64,000 nt of DNA from Hydractinia symbiolongicarpus (lineage: Eukaryota > Cnidaria > Hydrozoa > Anthoathecata > Hydractiniidae): positions 7,192,001-7,256,000 of the forward strand of contig NC_079882.1 of the NCBI RefSeq assembly GCF_029227915.1, given 5' to 3'. This document shows, piece after piece, positions 47,501-59,800 of this stretch (position 1 is the stretch's first letter; each line of letters opens with the position of its first letter). A model generated the notes under the pieces. That model was not told the DNA's origin. It did no database searches and worked only from the letters and a program-made list of their open reading frames with translations. The position numbers and the translations under genes were made by a program.

Positions 47501-50500
47501 AATGCTTACTTTATGATTGATGAGAAACTAAATACATGAATTAAGGGGCTCAAAAAAATAATTTATATTCGTTATTTTGGCGCAGCATGCAGACTTAAAT
47601 AGCAAGAGTATTGCAATTTCATGATTTCTATACGAGGGCACAAACATGCCTTTATACACACCAAAAATACTTTGAGACCTAAAAAAATATACACCATTAC
47701 TGATATAAAAATTTAGGCAGAGTGACAGTCTGAAGATGAAAACTTTTTTATTTAATTCCACATTTTTTTAACCACCTTCTTCGAACAGAAAACAAAACGT
47801 TTTATTAAATGAAAATAGAAATAAAAATCGTAAAAAATTCTTACCTGTAAAAGCTCTGGACGCATACCTTGCCCTGCAATAAAAAAAAACTAATGAAAAT
47901 AATGCATTTATGGAGCACATAAAAACAACAACACTGACAACGCCTGTTTATATAAGGGCCAGCTTGGGTGACTTCTTAAATAAAATTTGCACTTTCTGGC
48001 CGATAAATCCAAAATTACCCAAATTATGTGGGTTTTTTTTAATTTTTAAAAAGAAAGCAGGAAAAATTGAGTTTTGTAAAAATACCCAACTTGCTCAAAA
48101 ATTTACTGTTTTCTTGGGCGAGTAGACAAACCATTGTCCCTGCCAATTCCTTTAGCCTTACTGCTGGATCAGCAGAGCCCATTTAAGCATGTATTATTTA
48201 TTTCTATTTTCTACCATGCAGCGGAAAAAAAACAAATGTATCACTTTTTTTACTTAATAAGTCAAATTCCCTCAGTCTCAAGTAAACCCAATTTTTTGCC
48301 TGCTTACTTAACGCTCTGGGTGGTTATTTTTAAAAACACTGTCTCATCATTTGAATAAAACTGTGAAAAAGAAAAAAAATACTAAAAATTTTTTGGTCTA
48401 CAGCTTAAGTATGGATTGGCTAGATAAATGAATTAAGATTTTTAACAATTTTCTTTTGACTTTTGTGATCACGAATAAACAGTGAGGATTAAAAAAAATC
48501 ATCTTTACACATAAAGCGTATTGACTCGAACTTTTCTGTAAACGAATTGTCCAAACCTACTCTTTCTTTCCTTGTAACTATTTTACAGATTGCACATCCT
48601 GAACAAAACAGTGACCGTTGTTTTGGGAAAGAATAGCTCTGACAAAATTTTTAAACTGCAACATTAGTTTTTAGAAGAGAAACATTAAATTTGTTAATTG
48701 TAAAAGTTACACATGTATCAGCAAGTTAAGAGATTAACTTGCTGATACATTAGCAAGTTCACATTAAATTAAAAGCACTAGCTTTTAAAAACAGAGGGTG
48801 CCAAAAGCCGCAAACGCCCGTATATATAACGGCGAGTTCGGGCAACTTTTCAAATTAAATTGACAGTTGTTGTCCGAAACCGCCCGCACTTGCCCGCAAC
48901 TTTCCTGAAGTGCAATACCATGTGGACGAAAGTTGGAAGAAGGCGTTTGAAGATAAAGGAGTTAATAAAGTTTATATATAAGTTATTTATTAAGTAAATC
49001 TTATTATAAAATATTAAAAACAGTTCTTTTAAGAACTTCACTACTACATAGTAAGTTTATTTTAATTTTTATAGTTTTTGAATCATTAGTGCATGTTTTC
49101 TTTTCTTTTTCGGGCGTTGTTCGGGTCTATGCTGGGGTTTTCGGGCAAATACTCGATTTTTTTTCAAAACGCTGAACTCGTCCGAAACGCCCGCACTTTT
49201 TAAGGCATATAGACCATTTCAAAGATTATGCGCCAATATGAAATTGCGGTGGTGCAAGTTGAACTTTGGACTTCACGTTTTATTCAGTCTTTTGCCTAAT
49301 GGAATTGCTGGCGGCAGGGCAGTTTTGCTTTTTGTTATCTGTTTTTATCTTTGTGATACTAATTTTATGATATAATTTTGAAAAATACTTTCATTAGGCA
49401 CTTATTTGTACTTTTTGTGAAGCTGCTTTGTGCATTATATAAAGATATTGGCATTGGATTTTTAATTTGGATTATACTTTACTTTAGAGAGAAATTTTGG
49501 ATATCAGAAATACCTTACTGGATTTGGACTTGAACTTTGTTTTTGAATTTGTAAAGAAATGTTTAGGTTGTAGTATTTGTGAAGATCTAGAGAGTTATAA
49601 TCCATTGTGAAAATATTTGTCAAAACTCTACAATGTTATCTATTCCTAAAGTGAAACTTAAGCTCGCAAAATAATCTGGCTTCTTCTCTATGATAGTGTA
49701 AATACGGTGAAGAGAGTCAGTCGCAAATTTTAGGAATAGAGTCATTAGTCATTTTAGTTGCAAATAATTTTTATTATTTTCATAATTTTGTTTTTCGGTG
49801 ATAATTACACTAATCTGTATGTTTGTCCCTTGATTCGTCTTAAACACTCTTATCTTTGAGTCTTTCAAGAGTTGTATTAGAAAGAATACCTGTCTTTCCT
49901 TTCTGCTGTCGCTATTGCCCTATAATTTTTTTGTACGCCTCCCTTATTGAAAAATATCAAAAAGGGAAAAATGATGAGTTTAGTTTACTAGACTAAAGTG
50001 GTATTTGATTTTTTGTTTTTCTATGTTATTTGTTTCAGTCGCAATGTATATTTTACATAAGGTTTTGTTATATATATATACATGTTTTTCCTTTATCGGT
50101 TTCTTTATCAATTATAACAATTTAATACTAAAGTGTAAATATTTTTGATAAATAAATAAATTATCCTGTAAAGCTCGTTTGAATTATTGACATAATAAGT
50201 TCCATTGCAGAAAAAGCTCTGGCGATTAACTCAACTATTGCTCAGTCCACGGGCAGACAAGAAGTCAGTCAGTTCTAAAACTAAGTTCTAAAAAATTGTT
50301 TGTTTTAGGAGAGTTTTCTACTACGGCATATAGGGTTCAAAGTTCATCTTGCACCACCTGTCTTCGAAAATCCATAATGGCGCATAATCTCCGAAATGGT
50401 CTATGCGGCTTATCGGCACCCTCGTTTTTTAAACACTGTATGGCTATTATAGTTAGCCTAGTAGTTAGCTACTAGCTAGTCTACTAACAACTAGCTAGCT

Positions 50501-50643
50501 AACTAGCTTAGTTGGGCACTAGCTCTAGAGATAGCTCTCTAGCTATGCTATAGCTAGCTAGCTAGCTATAAATATCATTTGATGACGAAAAAAATTTTGG
50601 AGTTACCTTGAGCAGGTTGCTGTCCAAACCCTGAAGTATACAT
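44588..50643 (-). CDS. VPS28: VPS28, ESCRT-I subunit
   Basis: Nine exons in coding order: 50607-50643, 47845-47873, 46910-46947, 46588-46677, 46469-46508, 46177-46242, 45992-46093, 45239-45384 and 44588-44708. They sum to 669 bases, 222 residues plus stop; human VPS28 has 221. The start is [12 protein letters not shown]. The N-terminal core is diagnostic ([38 protein letters not shown]), followed by [20 protein letters not shown]. The C-terminal helical domain has [13 protein letters not shown] and ends [14 protein letters not shown]28 binds TSG101 in ESCRT-I at endosomes, and its C-terminal bundle contacts ESCRT-II. Intron 1 (2.7 kb) contains an inverted-repeat element. The gene is head to head with NUP58. 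Confidence 0.96.
49201..50412. mobile_element. MITE-like element with long terminal inverted repeats
   Basis: The left end (49203-49270: AGGCATATAGACCATTTC, GATTATGCGCCA, GGTGGTGCAAG, TGAACTTTG) is repeated in inverted form at 50330-50410 with scattered differences. The inverted ends are about 70-80 bp and enclose 1.05 kb with no open frame, so this is a non-autonomous DNA element. TA at both outer edges (49201-49202, 50411-50412) may be the target duplication of a Tc1/mariner-type mover. It lies in VPS28 intron 1. Confidence 0.75.
50450..50575. repeat. (TAGC)n/CTAG-rich low-complexity stretch
   Basis: Dense TAGC and CTAG repeats close to VPS28 exon 1. A shorter (TAGC)n run occurs at 51198-51218 in NUP58 intron 1, just before the duplicated block. 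Confidence 0.8.
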
Positions 50644-50824
50644 ATATTTATTATTTACAAAGTATAGGCATCCACAAATTCTAAGGCTATAAGAAAGTAA
50701 TGACAATGCGATTTCATAACATTATGGCTGGCTGGCTACGGATAGACTTTTCCTTCCTTGTAATCGTCCGCCGTTTAATTTGTGGCAACTATTGTCTCAG
50801 TTACCCCAGATTTTTGAAAAAAAT
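50644..50824. promoter_or_regulatory. Shared VPS28/NUP58 bidirectional promoter region
   Basis: Only 181 bp separate the two divergent start codons, so both core promoters must lie here or overlap the genes. No TATA box is evident. An ATGGCGG context starts NUP58. The arrangement predicts coordinated expression, unless either gene has an unseen upstream 5' exon or trans-splicing. Confidence 0.6.
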
Positions 50825-53800
50825 ATGGCGGCTGGATTTTCTTTCTCAGCGCAGCCAAGCCTCTTTGGGGGAAAACCTGCAGGAAATACAACTTCCACAG
50901 GGTCTGGGTTTGGAACTTCGTCATTACAATCCAATAGCCTTTTTGGTGCAAAGACAACGACAACACCGCAAATAAATTTTGGAGGATTCGGATCAACAAC
51001 AACACCACCTACCTCCCAGTCAAGTCTCTTTGGAGCTAAAAGTACTGCTTCAACAACATCCTCGTTTGGATCTGCTGGATTTACTGGGCTTCAAAGTAAA
51101 ACAACTAGTACAACTGGATTTTCCTTTGGAACACCAGCGATTGCTACCTCTGGTAATGTATTTTTTAAAAAATGATTCTCCCATTGGGGTTTCTAATTAG
51201 CTAGCTAGCTAGCTAGCGTATAATCCGCCATCCACGTCATTGGACCCTCAAAAAAGGTATATATAACATGACCATAATTATAATCAGTTAACTGAGATAA
51301 CAATATATATCAAAAATGACCACCGTTGCACTTGACTATCTTATCCAAATTTTCAGTGCGTGACAAAAAATGTTTGGTTAGTGTCCTTTTGCGGACTCAG
51401 AAAAGGTTCGCTCTGTCAGTCGCCCATAAAAAAAACACACTTTTTTTTCAAAAAAGGTTACATTATTTTCCTAAAACATCTGGTATAGTCAAAGTCAGGT
51501 GCCGTCATACTCGAGAGATTGGGTGTAACGGCCACCACCTTGCAAAAATTAACATTACTTGCGGCGCATAAAAAGGCAGTTGAGGTACTTTTACTAACGC
51601 GCGAATTGAAGATTGTTCTTTTTAGGCCAGGCATGAAAATAAGTAGAAACAATTTTAATTTTCTTATTTCTTATTTACTTTCTTTTTAGGTCATAAAAAC
51701 AAAAACTTACACATAAATGTAGTTTGAGCTTTAAAATCTTTAGGAATGGCTTTCTTAATAAGAATGAAACTATAATAAAAAAATACAATGTAGCATCCTT
51801 TAACTGTCTTTCTGTACACACACTCTTTACTGTTGCGATTAGAAGCCATTTCGGCATCAGCCGCATCGCTGCTAATTTTGGCTTTCTTTTTAAATGCTAA
51901 CATTGATTGTATTTTTTGTTTTGTATCTACTGGTTCCACCACCACTCCAATTTTCACAGAAGATGGAGTAAATGGTATAGATATATGGTGCTGGACGTCA
52001 TTATATAAGATGTCTTTAGCTGTTGATGTTTCAATTTTCGGAAGCGTTTTCTTTTTCCCAGACATAAGTTTTTGAAATGGAAATTTCAAATTCTACAATT
52101 GTTTCTTTTTCAGTTTCTGTCTTACCTAATACAAACCAGATAACATAACCATTGGTAACTTTTTGGAGAGGCGTATGTGATGCATGAATCGCAAAGAAGA
52201 GCATAATCTGTCAGTTTCGTTCCAACTTGCTCGACAGTTGACAACCACAAGTTTTGAATTGGCCCCTAATCACGTGACTCTACCCATACCTTTTTCAAAG
52301 TTTGACACTAGAAAAATAATGGAAAAAAATAATAAATCTTAAAGAATGCTTTGTGATTGGCGATAGGAAAAAGTTACATACTTGCGATATGTGTTGTCCT
52401 GTAGCGAGAGTTAAAGAAAACCAAAAACTGCCCATCAATATTCTCTTCCATGTTTCAGTTAAAATAAACAGAAACTACCTACAAGGCATTCGATTGCACA
52501 GATCGAATTTGGTACGTCACAAGAGAAATCGATTACTCAGATCTAATCGTGTATTGTATTTTAAAGGCTGCTTTATACATGTGCAATATTTTTCATGTTT
52601 ATATTCTTGATATTTTCCGTTTTGTTAAATGCAAAAATTGTAGTGAAGTGTATCCCAGGGCTTGTGAGAAAAGGAAGAAGAAGGCTTGCTCATCATCATC
52701 ATCATTCTCAGCTTAACGTCCGTTTTTCATGCTAGCATGGGTTGGACGGGGTATATTAATGACCCTCTTCCAATCTGATCTAGACTGTGTTAGATCTAAA
52801 CTCAACTTCCTCTGTATTAAGTCTGTCCTTATAACCTCCTCAGGGAATTCCATGAGACGCGTGCGATTGCACGCACACGCGCCCACACACACGCAACAGC
52901 TATTCAGGTGTGCCATTCATCGCACACGCTTATACGCTCTCTACTTGCATTAAATAAAAAAATTAACGAAGGAATTATAAAAGTTGATTTTCTACAGCGT
53001 AGTTAATCAATCGTTTTACATCGACAGCTTCAACTGTATCATTAAAAACAGTTTATAACCACTTGTGGTTAAATTAAATTTTTTTAAAAAGTTAATTAAA
53101 AGCCGTGTTTTTTCCCGTGTTTAAATAAAATGTGTTTTTTTCTGCCTGTGTAAAATTAAATGTGTGTTGAACATTTTATTTTAAAATTAAATTTAACTTA
53201 AAATAAAACCTCAATAAAGAAAAAGTGACTGTGTGATGTGTAGCACGCGTGTTGTTTTCTTTGTGGAATTTCCTGCTCCTGCTAAGTCCTTCTCGGGTCT
53301 GCCTCTTGGCTTTTGTTAGGGTTTCCGGCCAAACACCCAAAACCAGATCAGGGCACAAAATACGGCATATGTTTGGAACAAAATGATTTTGAAAGGTTCA
53401 AACTAAATACAATGAAACTAAATTTAAATAATTGATAAATAGTTGATAGGAAAAACGGCAAGCCTGTTGAAAATGAGAAAACAAAACCACATGAATAAAA
53501 CTCACCAGCTTGCCAGAATATTGTGCTGAATGCCCTGATAAAATTTGCTTGTTAAGACTAACTTGAATTGAGAATTTTAAATATTTAAATTTGAATTTGA
53601 AAATAAGTAAAAAACGCTTGATGTTGATGCAACTCTCGCTTATACCTTGGAGTTTGAGAGGAAGACTTTTTACATGTTGAACTAAAAATATATATATTAC
53701 AAGAAATGATCGCGTTGGGACATGACATATAATAAACTATACAACAATTAACGAAACATTGGGAGAGTTACAAATGAACACAGTGATGGAGAACAGATAA

Positions 53801-56800
53801 AAAGAACAAGTGAGACATTGAACGAGAATGAAGACATAGGGGACAATGAACAAACATGGTACACACAAGTTTTTCAAAATTTTACTTTTCAAATAATAAC
53901 GCAACAGCTTTGCCCCAAGAACTATCAAGTCTCTACACTTCCTTACCCAATTATCCTCCTCCATTCTTTCCAAAGCCCCAGCCAATTCAATCTTCTTATC
54001 TTTATAACATCTTTAATTCTACGGATGCTTAGCCTGATTCTTAGCTCATCTGAACTCTTTCTGTCTCTCAGACTGGCGTTACACATCCACCTAACCATTC
54101 TCATTACATTTCTTTATAAACGGTCAAGATCTTCCTGCTTCACTGCTCACTACCGTACAACATATCACTTCTTACAACACAGGCCTCATACAACCCACCT
54201 TTTACCTCAACTGACAAGACTCAAAGGAAGTAACTCTCTGAACTTTTTCCAAGCAGAACCTATCCTGCAAGTAACACTTCTTCCAACACCCCCTTCACTG
54301 CCCAACATATCACCTAAGTAACAGAACTTCTCAACTATCTCTAACGAGCCACTGTTGTACATCAGTAAAGCTGGAAATACTTCATTCTCTATAATCTCAC
54401 CTTTGCAACGCTTGCATACAAACTGAATGTCAGCTCTTAACCTTCCACTAATACTACTGCACTTCTTATGTACCCAATGCTTGCAAGTCTGACAAAAAAT
54501 TGAGTTACTACCAACCCCTTTCCTGAGAACTGCACAAGGCCACTTTCCAACTACAAGGTCACACTTGGCTGCAATGCTACTAATCATGACTTTAGACTTT
54601 GCTGTGTTCACCCTTAGCCCTTTCTCTTCTAGTCCTTTCTTCCACTTCTCAAACTTTTCAACTAATTCTTCCATCAACTCTGCTATGAGAACCAAGTCAT
54701 CTGCATACAATAACTCCTGATTCAGTTTACATGCAATTTATAATCAGAAAAAGATCGCGGCGTGGTTGTGAGGTGACATGAAGAAAAGAAAAGATAAGAA
54801 TGTTGGTAGATTTTGACAAGAAAAAAATACATTTATTTGTGGACAAATAAGCCGGATCCGACATGTACTATCTATCATCCGATAATGCCCTGATGGATCC
54901 TTCAACTCTGTGAAATTTGGAAAACACGTTTGCTTTCTGATGACTAGCAAAAATACTTTAAAAATTAAAATATTCATTAGAAAACATTCTCGAATCATTG
55001 GACCCTCAAAAAAGGTATATATAACATGACCATAATTATAATCAGTTAACTGAGATAACAATATATATCAAAAATGACCACCGTTGCACTTGACTATCTT
55101 ATCCAAATTTTCAGTGCGTGACAAAAAATGTTTGGTTAGTGTCCTTTTGCGGACTCAGAAAAGGTTCGCTCTGTCAGTCGCCCATAAAAAAAACACACTT
55201 TTTTTTCAAAAAAGGTTACATTATTTTCCTAAAACATCTGGTATAGTCAAAGTCAGGTGCCGTCATACTCGAGAGATTGGGTGTAACGGCCACCACCTTG
55301 CAAAAATTAACATTACTTGCGGCGCATAAAAAGGCAGTTGAGGTACTTTTACTAACGCGCGAATTGAAGATTGTTCTTTTTAGGCCAGGCATGAAAATAA
55401 GTAGAAACAATTTTAATTTTCTTATTTCTTATTTACTTTCTTTTTAGGTCATAAAAACAAAAACTTACACATAAATTTAGTTTGAGCTTTAAAATCTTTA
55501 GGAATGGCTTTCTTTAGGAATGGCTTTCTTAATAAGAATGAAACTATAATAAAAAAATACAATGTAGCATCCTTTAACTGTCTTTCTGTACACACACTCT
55601 TTACTGTTGCGATTAGAAGCCATTTCGGCATCAGCCGCATCGCTGCTAATTTTGGCTTTCTTTTTAAATGCTAACATTGATTGTATTTTTTGTTTTGTAT
55701 CTACTGGTTCCACCACCACTCCAATTTTCACAGAAGATGGAGTAAATGGTATAGATATATGGTGCTGGACGTCATTATATAAGATGTCTTTAGCTGTTGA
55801 TGTTTCAATTTTCGGAAGCGTTTTCTTTTTCCCAGACATAAGTTTTTGAAATGGAAATTTCAAATTCTACAATTGTTTCTTTTTCAGTTTCTGTCTTACC
55901 TAATACAAACCAGATAACATAACCATTGGTAACTTTTTGGAGAGGCGTATGTGATGCATGAATCGCAAAGAAGAGCATAATCTGTCAGTTTCGTTCCAAC
56001 TTGCTCGACAGTTGACAACCACAAGTTTTGAATTGGCCCCTAATCACGTGACTCTACCCATACCTTTTTCAAAGTTTGACACTAGAAAAATAATGGAAAA
56101 AAATAATAAATCTTAAAGAATGCTTTGTGATTGGCGATAGGAAAAAGTTACATACTTGCGATATGTGTTGTCCTGTAGCGAGAGTTAAAGAAAACCAAAA
56201 ACTGCCCATCAATATTCTCTTCCATGTTTCAGTTAAAATAAACAGAAACTACCTACAAGGCATTCGATTGCACAGATCGAATTTGGTACGTCACAAGAGA
56301 AATCGATTACTCAGATCTAATCGTGTATTGTATTTTAAAGGCTGCTTTATACATGTGCAATATTTTTCATGTTTATATTCTTGATATTTTCCGTTTTGTT
56401 AAATGCAAAAATTGTAGTGAAGTGTATCCCAGGGCTTGTGAGAAAAGGAAGAAGAAGGCTTGCTCATCATCATCATCATTCTCAGCTTAACGTCCGTTTT
56501 TCATGCTAGCATGGGTTGGACGGGGTATATTAATGACCCTCTTCCAATCTGATCTAGACTGTGTTAGATCTAAACTCAACTTCCTCTGTATTAAGTCTGT
56601 CCTTATAACCTCCTCAGGGAATTCCATGAGACGCGTGCGATTGCACGCACACGCGCCCACACACACGCAACAGCTATTCAGGTGTGCCATTCATCGCACA
56701 CGCTTATACGCTCTCTACTTGCATTAAATAAAAAAATTAACGAAGGAATTATAAAAGTTGATTTTCTACAGCGTAGTTAATCAATCGTTTTACATCGACA

Positions 56801-59800
56801 GCTTCAACTGTATCATTAAAAACAGTTTATAACCACTTGTGGTTAAATTAAATTTTTTTAAAAAGTTAATTAAAAGCCGTGTTTTTTCCCGTGTTTAAAT
56901 AAAATGTGTTTTTTTCTGCCTGTGTAAAATTAAATGTGTGTTGAACATTTTATTTTAAAATTAAATTTAACTTAAAATAAAACCTCAATAAAGAAAAAGT
57001 GACTGTGTGATGTGTAGCACGCGTGTTGTTTTCTTTGTGGAATTTCCTGCTCCTGCTAAGTCCTTCTCGGGTCTGCCTCTTGGCTTTTGTTAGGGTTTCC
57101 GGCCAAACACCCAAAACCAGATCAGGGCACAAAATACGGCATATGTTTGGAACAAAATGATTTTGAAAGGTTCAAACTAAATACAATGAAACTAAATTTA
57201 AATAATTGATAAATAGTTGATAGGAAAAACGGCAAGCCTGTTGAAAATGAGAAAACAAAACCACATGAATAAAACTCACCAGCTTGCCAGAATATTGTGC
57301 TGAATGCCCTGATAAAATTTGCTTGTTAAGACTAACTTGAATTGAGAATTTTAAATATTTAAATTTGAATTTGAAAATAAGTAAAAAACGCTTGATGTTG
57401 ATGCAACTCTCGCTTATACCTTGGAGTTTGAGAGGAAGACTTTTTACATGTTGAACTAAAAATATATATATTACAAGAAATGATCGCGTTGGGACATGAC
57501 ATATAATAAACTATACAACAATTAACGAAACATTGGGAGAGTTACAAATGAACACAGTGATGGAGAACAGATAAAAAGAACAAGTGAGACATTGAACGAG
57601 AATGAAGACATAGGGGACAATGAACAAACATGGTACACACAAGTTTTTCAAAATTTTACTTTTCAAATAATAACGCAACAGCTTTGCCCCAAGAACTATC
57701 AAGTCTCTACACTTCCTTACCCAATTATCCTCCTCCATTCTTTCCAAAGCCCCAGCCAATTCAATCTTCTTATCTTTATAACATCTTTAATTCTACGGAT
57801 GCTTAGCCTGATTCTTAGCTCATCTGAACTCTTTCTGTCTCTCAGACTGGCGTTACACATCCACCTAACCATTCTCATTACATTTCTTTATAAACGGTCA
57901 AGATCTTCCTGCTTCACTGCTCACTACCGTACAACATATCACTTCTTACAACACAGGCCTCATACAACCCACCTTTTACCTCAACTGACAAGACTCAAAG
58001 GAAGTAACTCTCTGAACTTTTTCCAAGCAGAACCTATCCTGCAAGTAACACTTCTTCCAACACCCCCTTCACTGCCCAACATATCACCTAAGTAACAGAA
58101 CTTCTCAACTATCTCTAACGAGCCACTGTTGTACATCAGTAAAGCTGGAAATACTTCATTCTCTATAATCTCACCTTTGCAACGCTTGCATACAAACTGA
58201 ATGTCAGCTCTTAACCTTCCACTAATACTACTGCACTTCTTATGTACCCAATGCTTGCAAGTCTGACAAAAAATTGAGTTACTACCAACCCCTTTCCTGA
58301 GAACTGCACAAGGCCACTTTCCAACTACAAGGTCACACTTGGCTGCAATGCTACTAATCATGACTTTAGACTTTGCTGTGTTCACCCTTAGCCCTTTCTC
58401 TTCTAGTCCTTTCTTCCACTTCTCAAACTTTTCAACTAATTCTTCCATCAACTCTGCTATGAGAACCAAGTCATCTGCATACAATAACTCCTGATTCAGT
58501 TTACATGCAATTTATAATCAGAAAAAGATCGCGGCGTGGTTGTGAGGTGACATGAAGAAAAGAAAAGATAAGAATGTTGGTAGATTTTCCTTTGCTTGTT
58601 TTATCCTTCTGTTAGAAATCCAGACACCCGAATCAAAGCAGTGCATTTTTTTTTCATTGGACGTTCAGTCGGAGGACACTAACTAAACATATTTTTGTGT
58701 CACGCCCAATCTGGATCTGGGATAGCTAGCTTCATAGATGAGTTGTTGATGAGTTTAGCTTCACAGAATGTTATGTGATTTTGAATTTAGAACATTGTAC
58801 ATGCTTGCATTAGCATATACTTTCTTCATTACATGATTATCTGAACAAACATCTCTGGCAACGATATGGCAACTGCGCTTGCTACAACTTTATGGTTATG
58901 ACTATAGCTTATAAACCACTTTCCACATGACGTAGTTGCTTTGATTTCAGAACAATGGGCACACCTTTGTGTAGGTAAAAAAGCAGGACTCTCACAGGGT
59001 AAAATGGTTATTAATAAAGTCCAAGAGGAAGTGGAATTAAATTTTAACTATATACATTCCTCTAATTCTTCTTCAAAAATTTCACTAATTTTAAGGGAAT
59101 ATTTATTTTTTTGGATTACTTTGATTACTGTGGGCTATTGTTTATATTTTCTACATACAGAAAAACTTTTTAACTTTTTTAAACATTGGCAAGTCATCTA
59201 TATGATTTAAACTCAAACAGTCAGAGAATACTAGAACTTTACATTGTCAGACTATAATACTCCTTGCTGAACAAATTTCATATCCTTATGGAAATGATAA
59301 TTTATTTGGTTTATTTGATCCAAAAGCAGGCCTCTTAATAAAACCTATACGATCGCGTTCCTGCATGCTGTCATATGGGTAATTTTTTTCATGCACATAA
59401 AACCACATTAGATAAGGAACATTGGTATTTATATAAATTTGCTGATTTTTTTAATTCATTTTATTATTAAAGTTTTTCCAACGTAGCTATTTTATTTTAT
59501 TTTAACAGCCCTTAAAATTAGCGCTGGCATTGGGCACTGCCAACGTAATTGCCAACGTAAAATAAGACACTGTAATTTTGTTATGAAATTTTTAAATAAC
59601 AATAATTTCGGTATAAAATAATTAAATTCGATTTTCAGTAAGTTAGGCTGGACTTAAGCGCCACCAAAATCACAAAGCTTATGAATGCCAAGATAAAAAA
59701 TGTTGGTGTTATTATGAGAACGTCAGGTATAAAGAACATTAAAGTCGGCCCCTTTCCTTCATGCTGACACTCTTATGCTCAGCTGGTGCATTACACTGAG

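Larger units (their letters stand above)
51237..54814 (+). repeat. Large direct duplication, copy 1 (3578 bp)
   Basis: Nearly identical to 54995-58588. Identity begins at TCATTGGACCCTC and ends at GTTGGTAGATTTT. I noted only one substitution (G at 51719 versus T at 55477) and a 16 bp tandem insertion in copy 2. The unit holds a minus-strand LINE remnant, a minus-strand open frame at 51691-52089, and non-coding intron sequence. It lies inside NUP58 intron 1. Confidence 0.97.

Noticed and set aside
51326-51571. 81-codon frame repeated exactly at 55084-55329
   Set aside because: The repeat is explained by the large duplication; the frame has no family features and a poor composition for a gene.
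53818-54321. 167-codon plus-strand frame repeated at 57592-58095
   Set aside because: It is the antisense shadow of the minus-strand LINE reverse transcriptase region.
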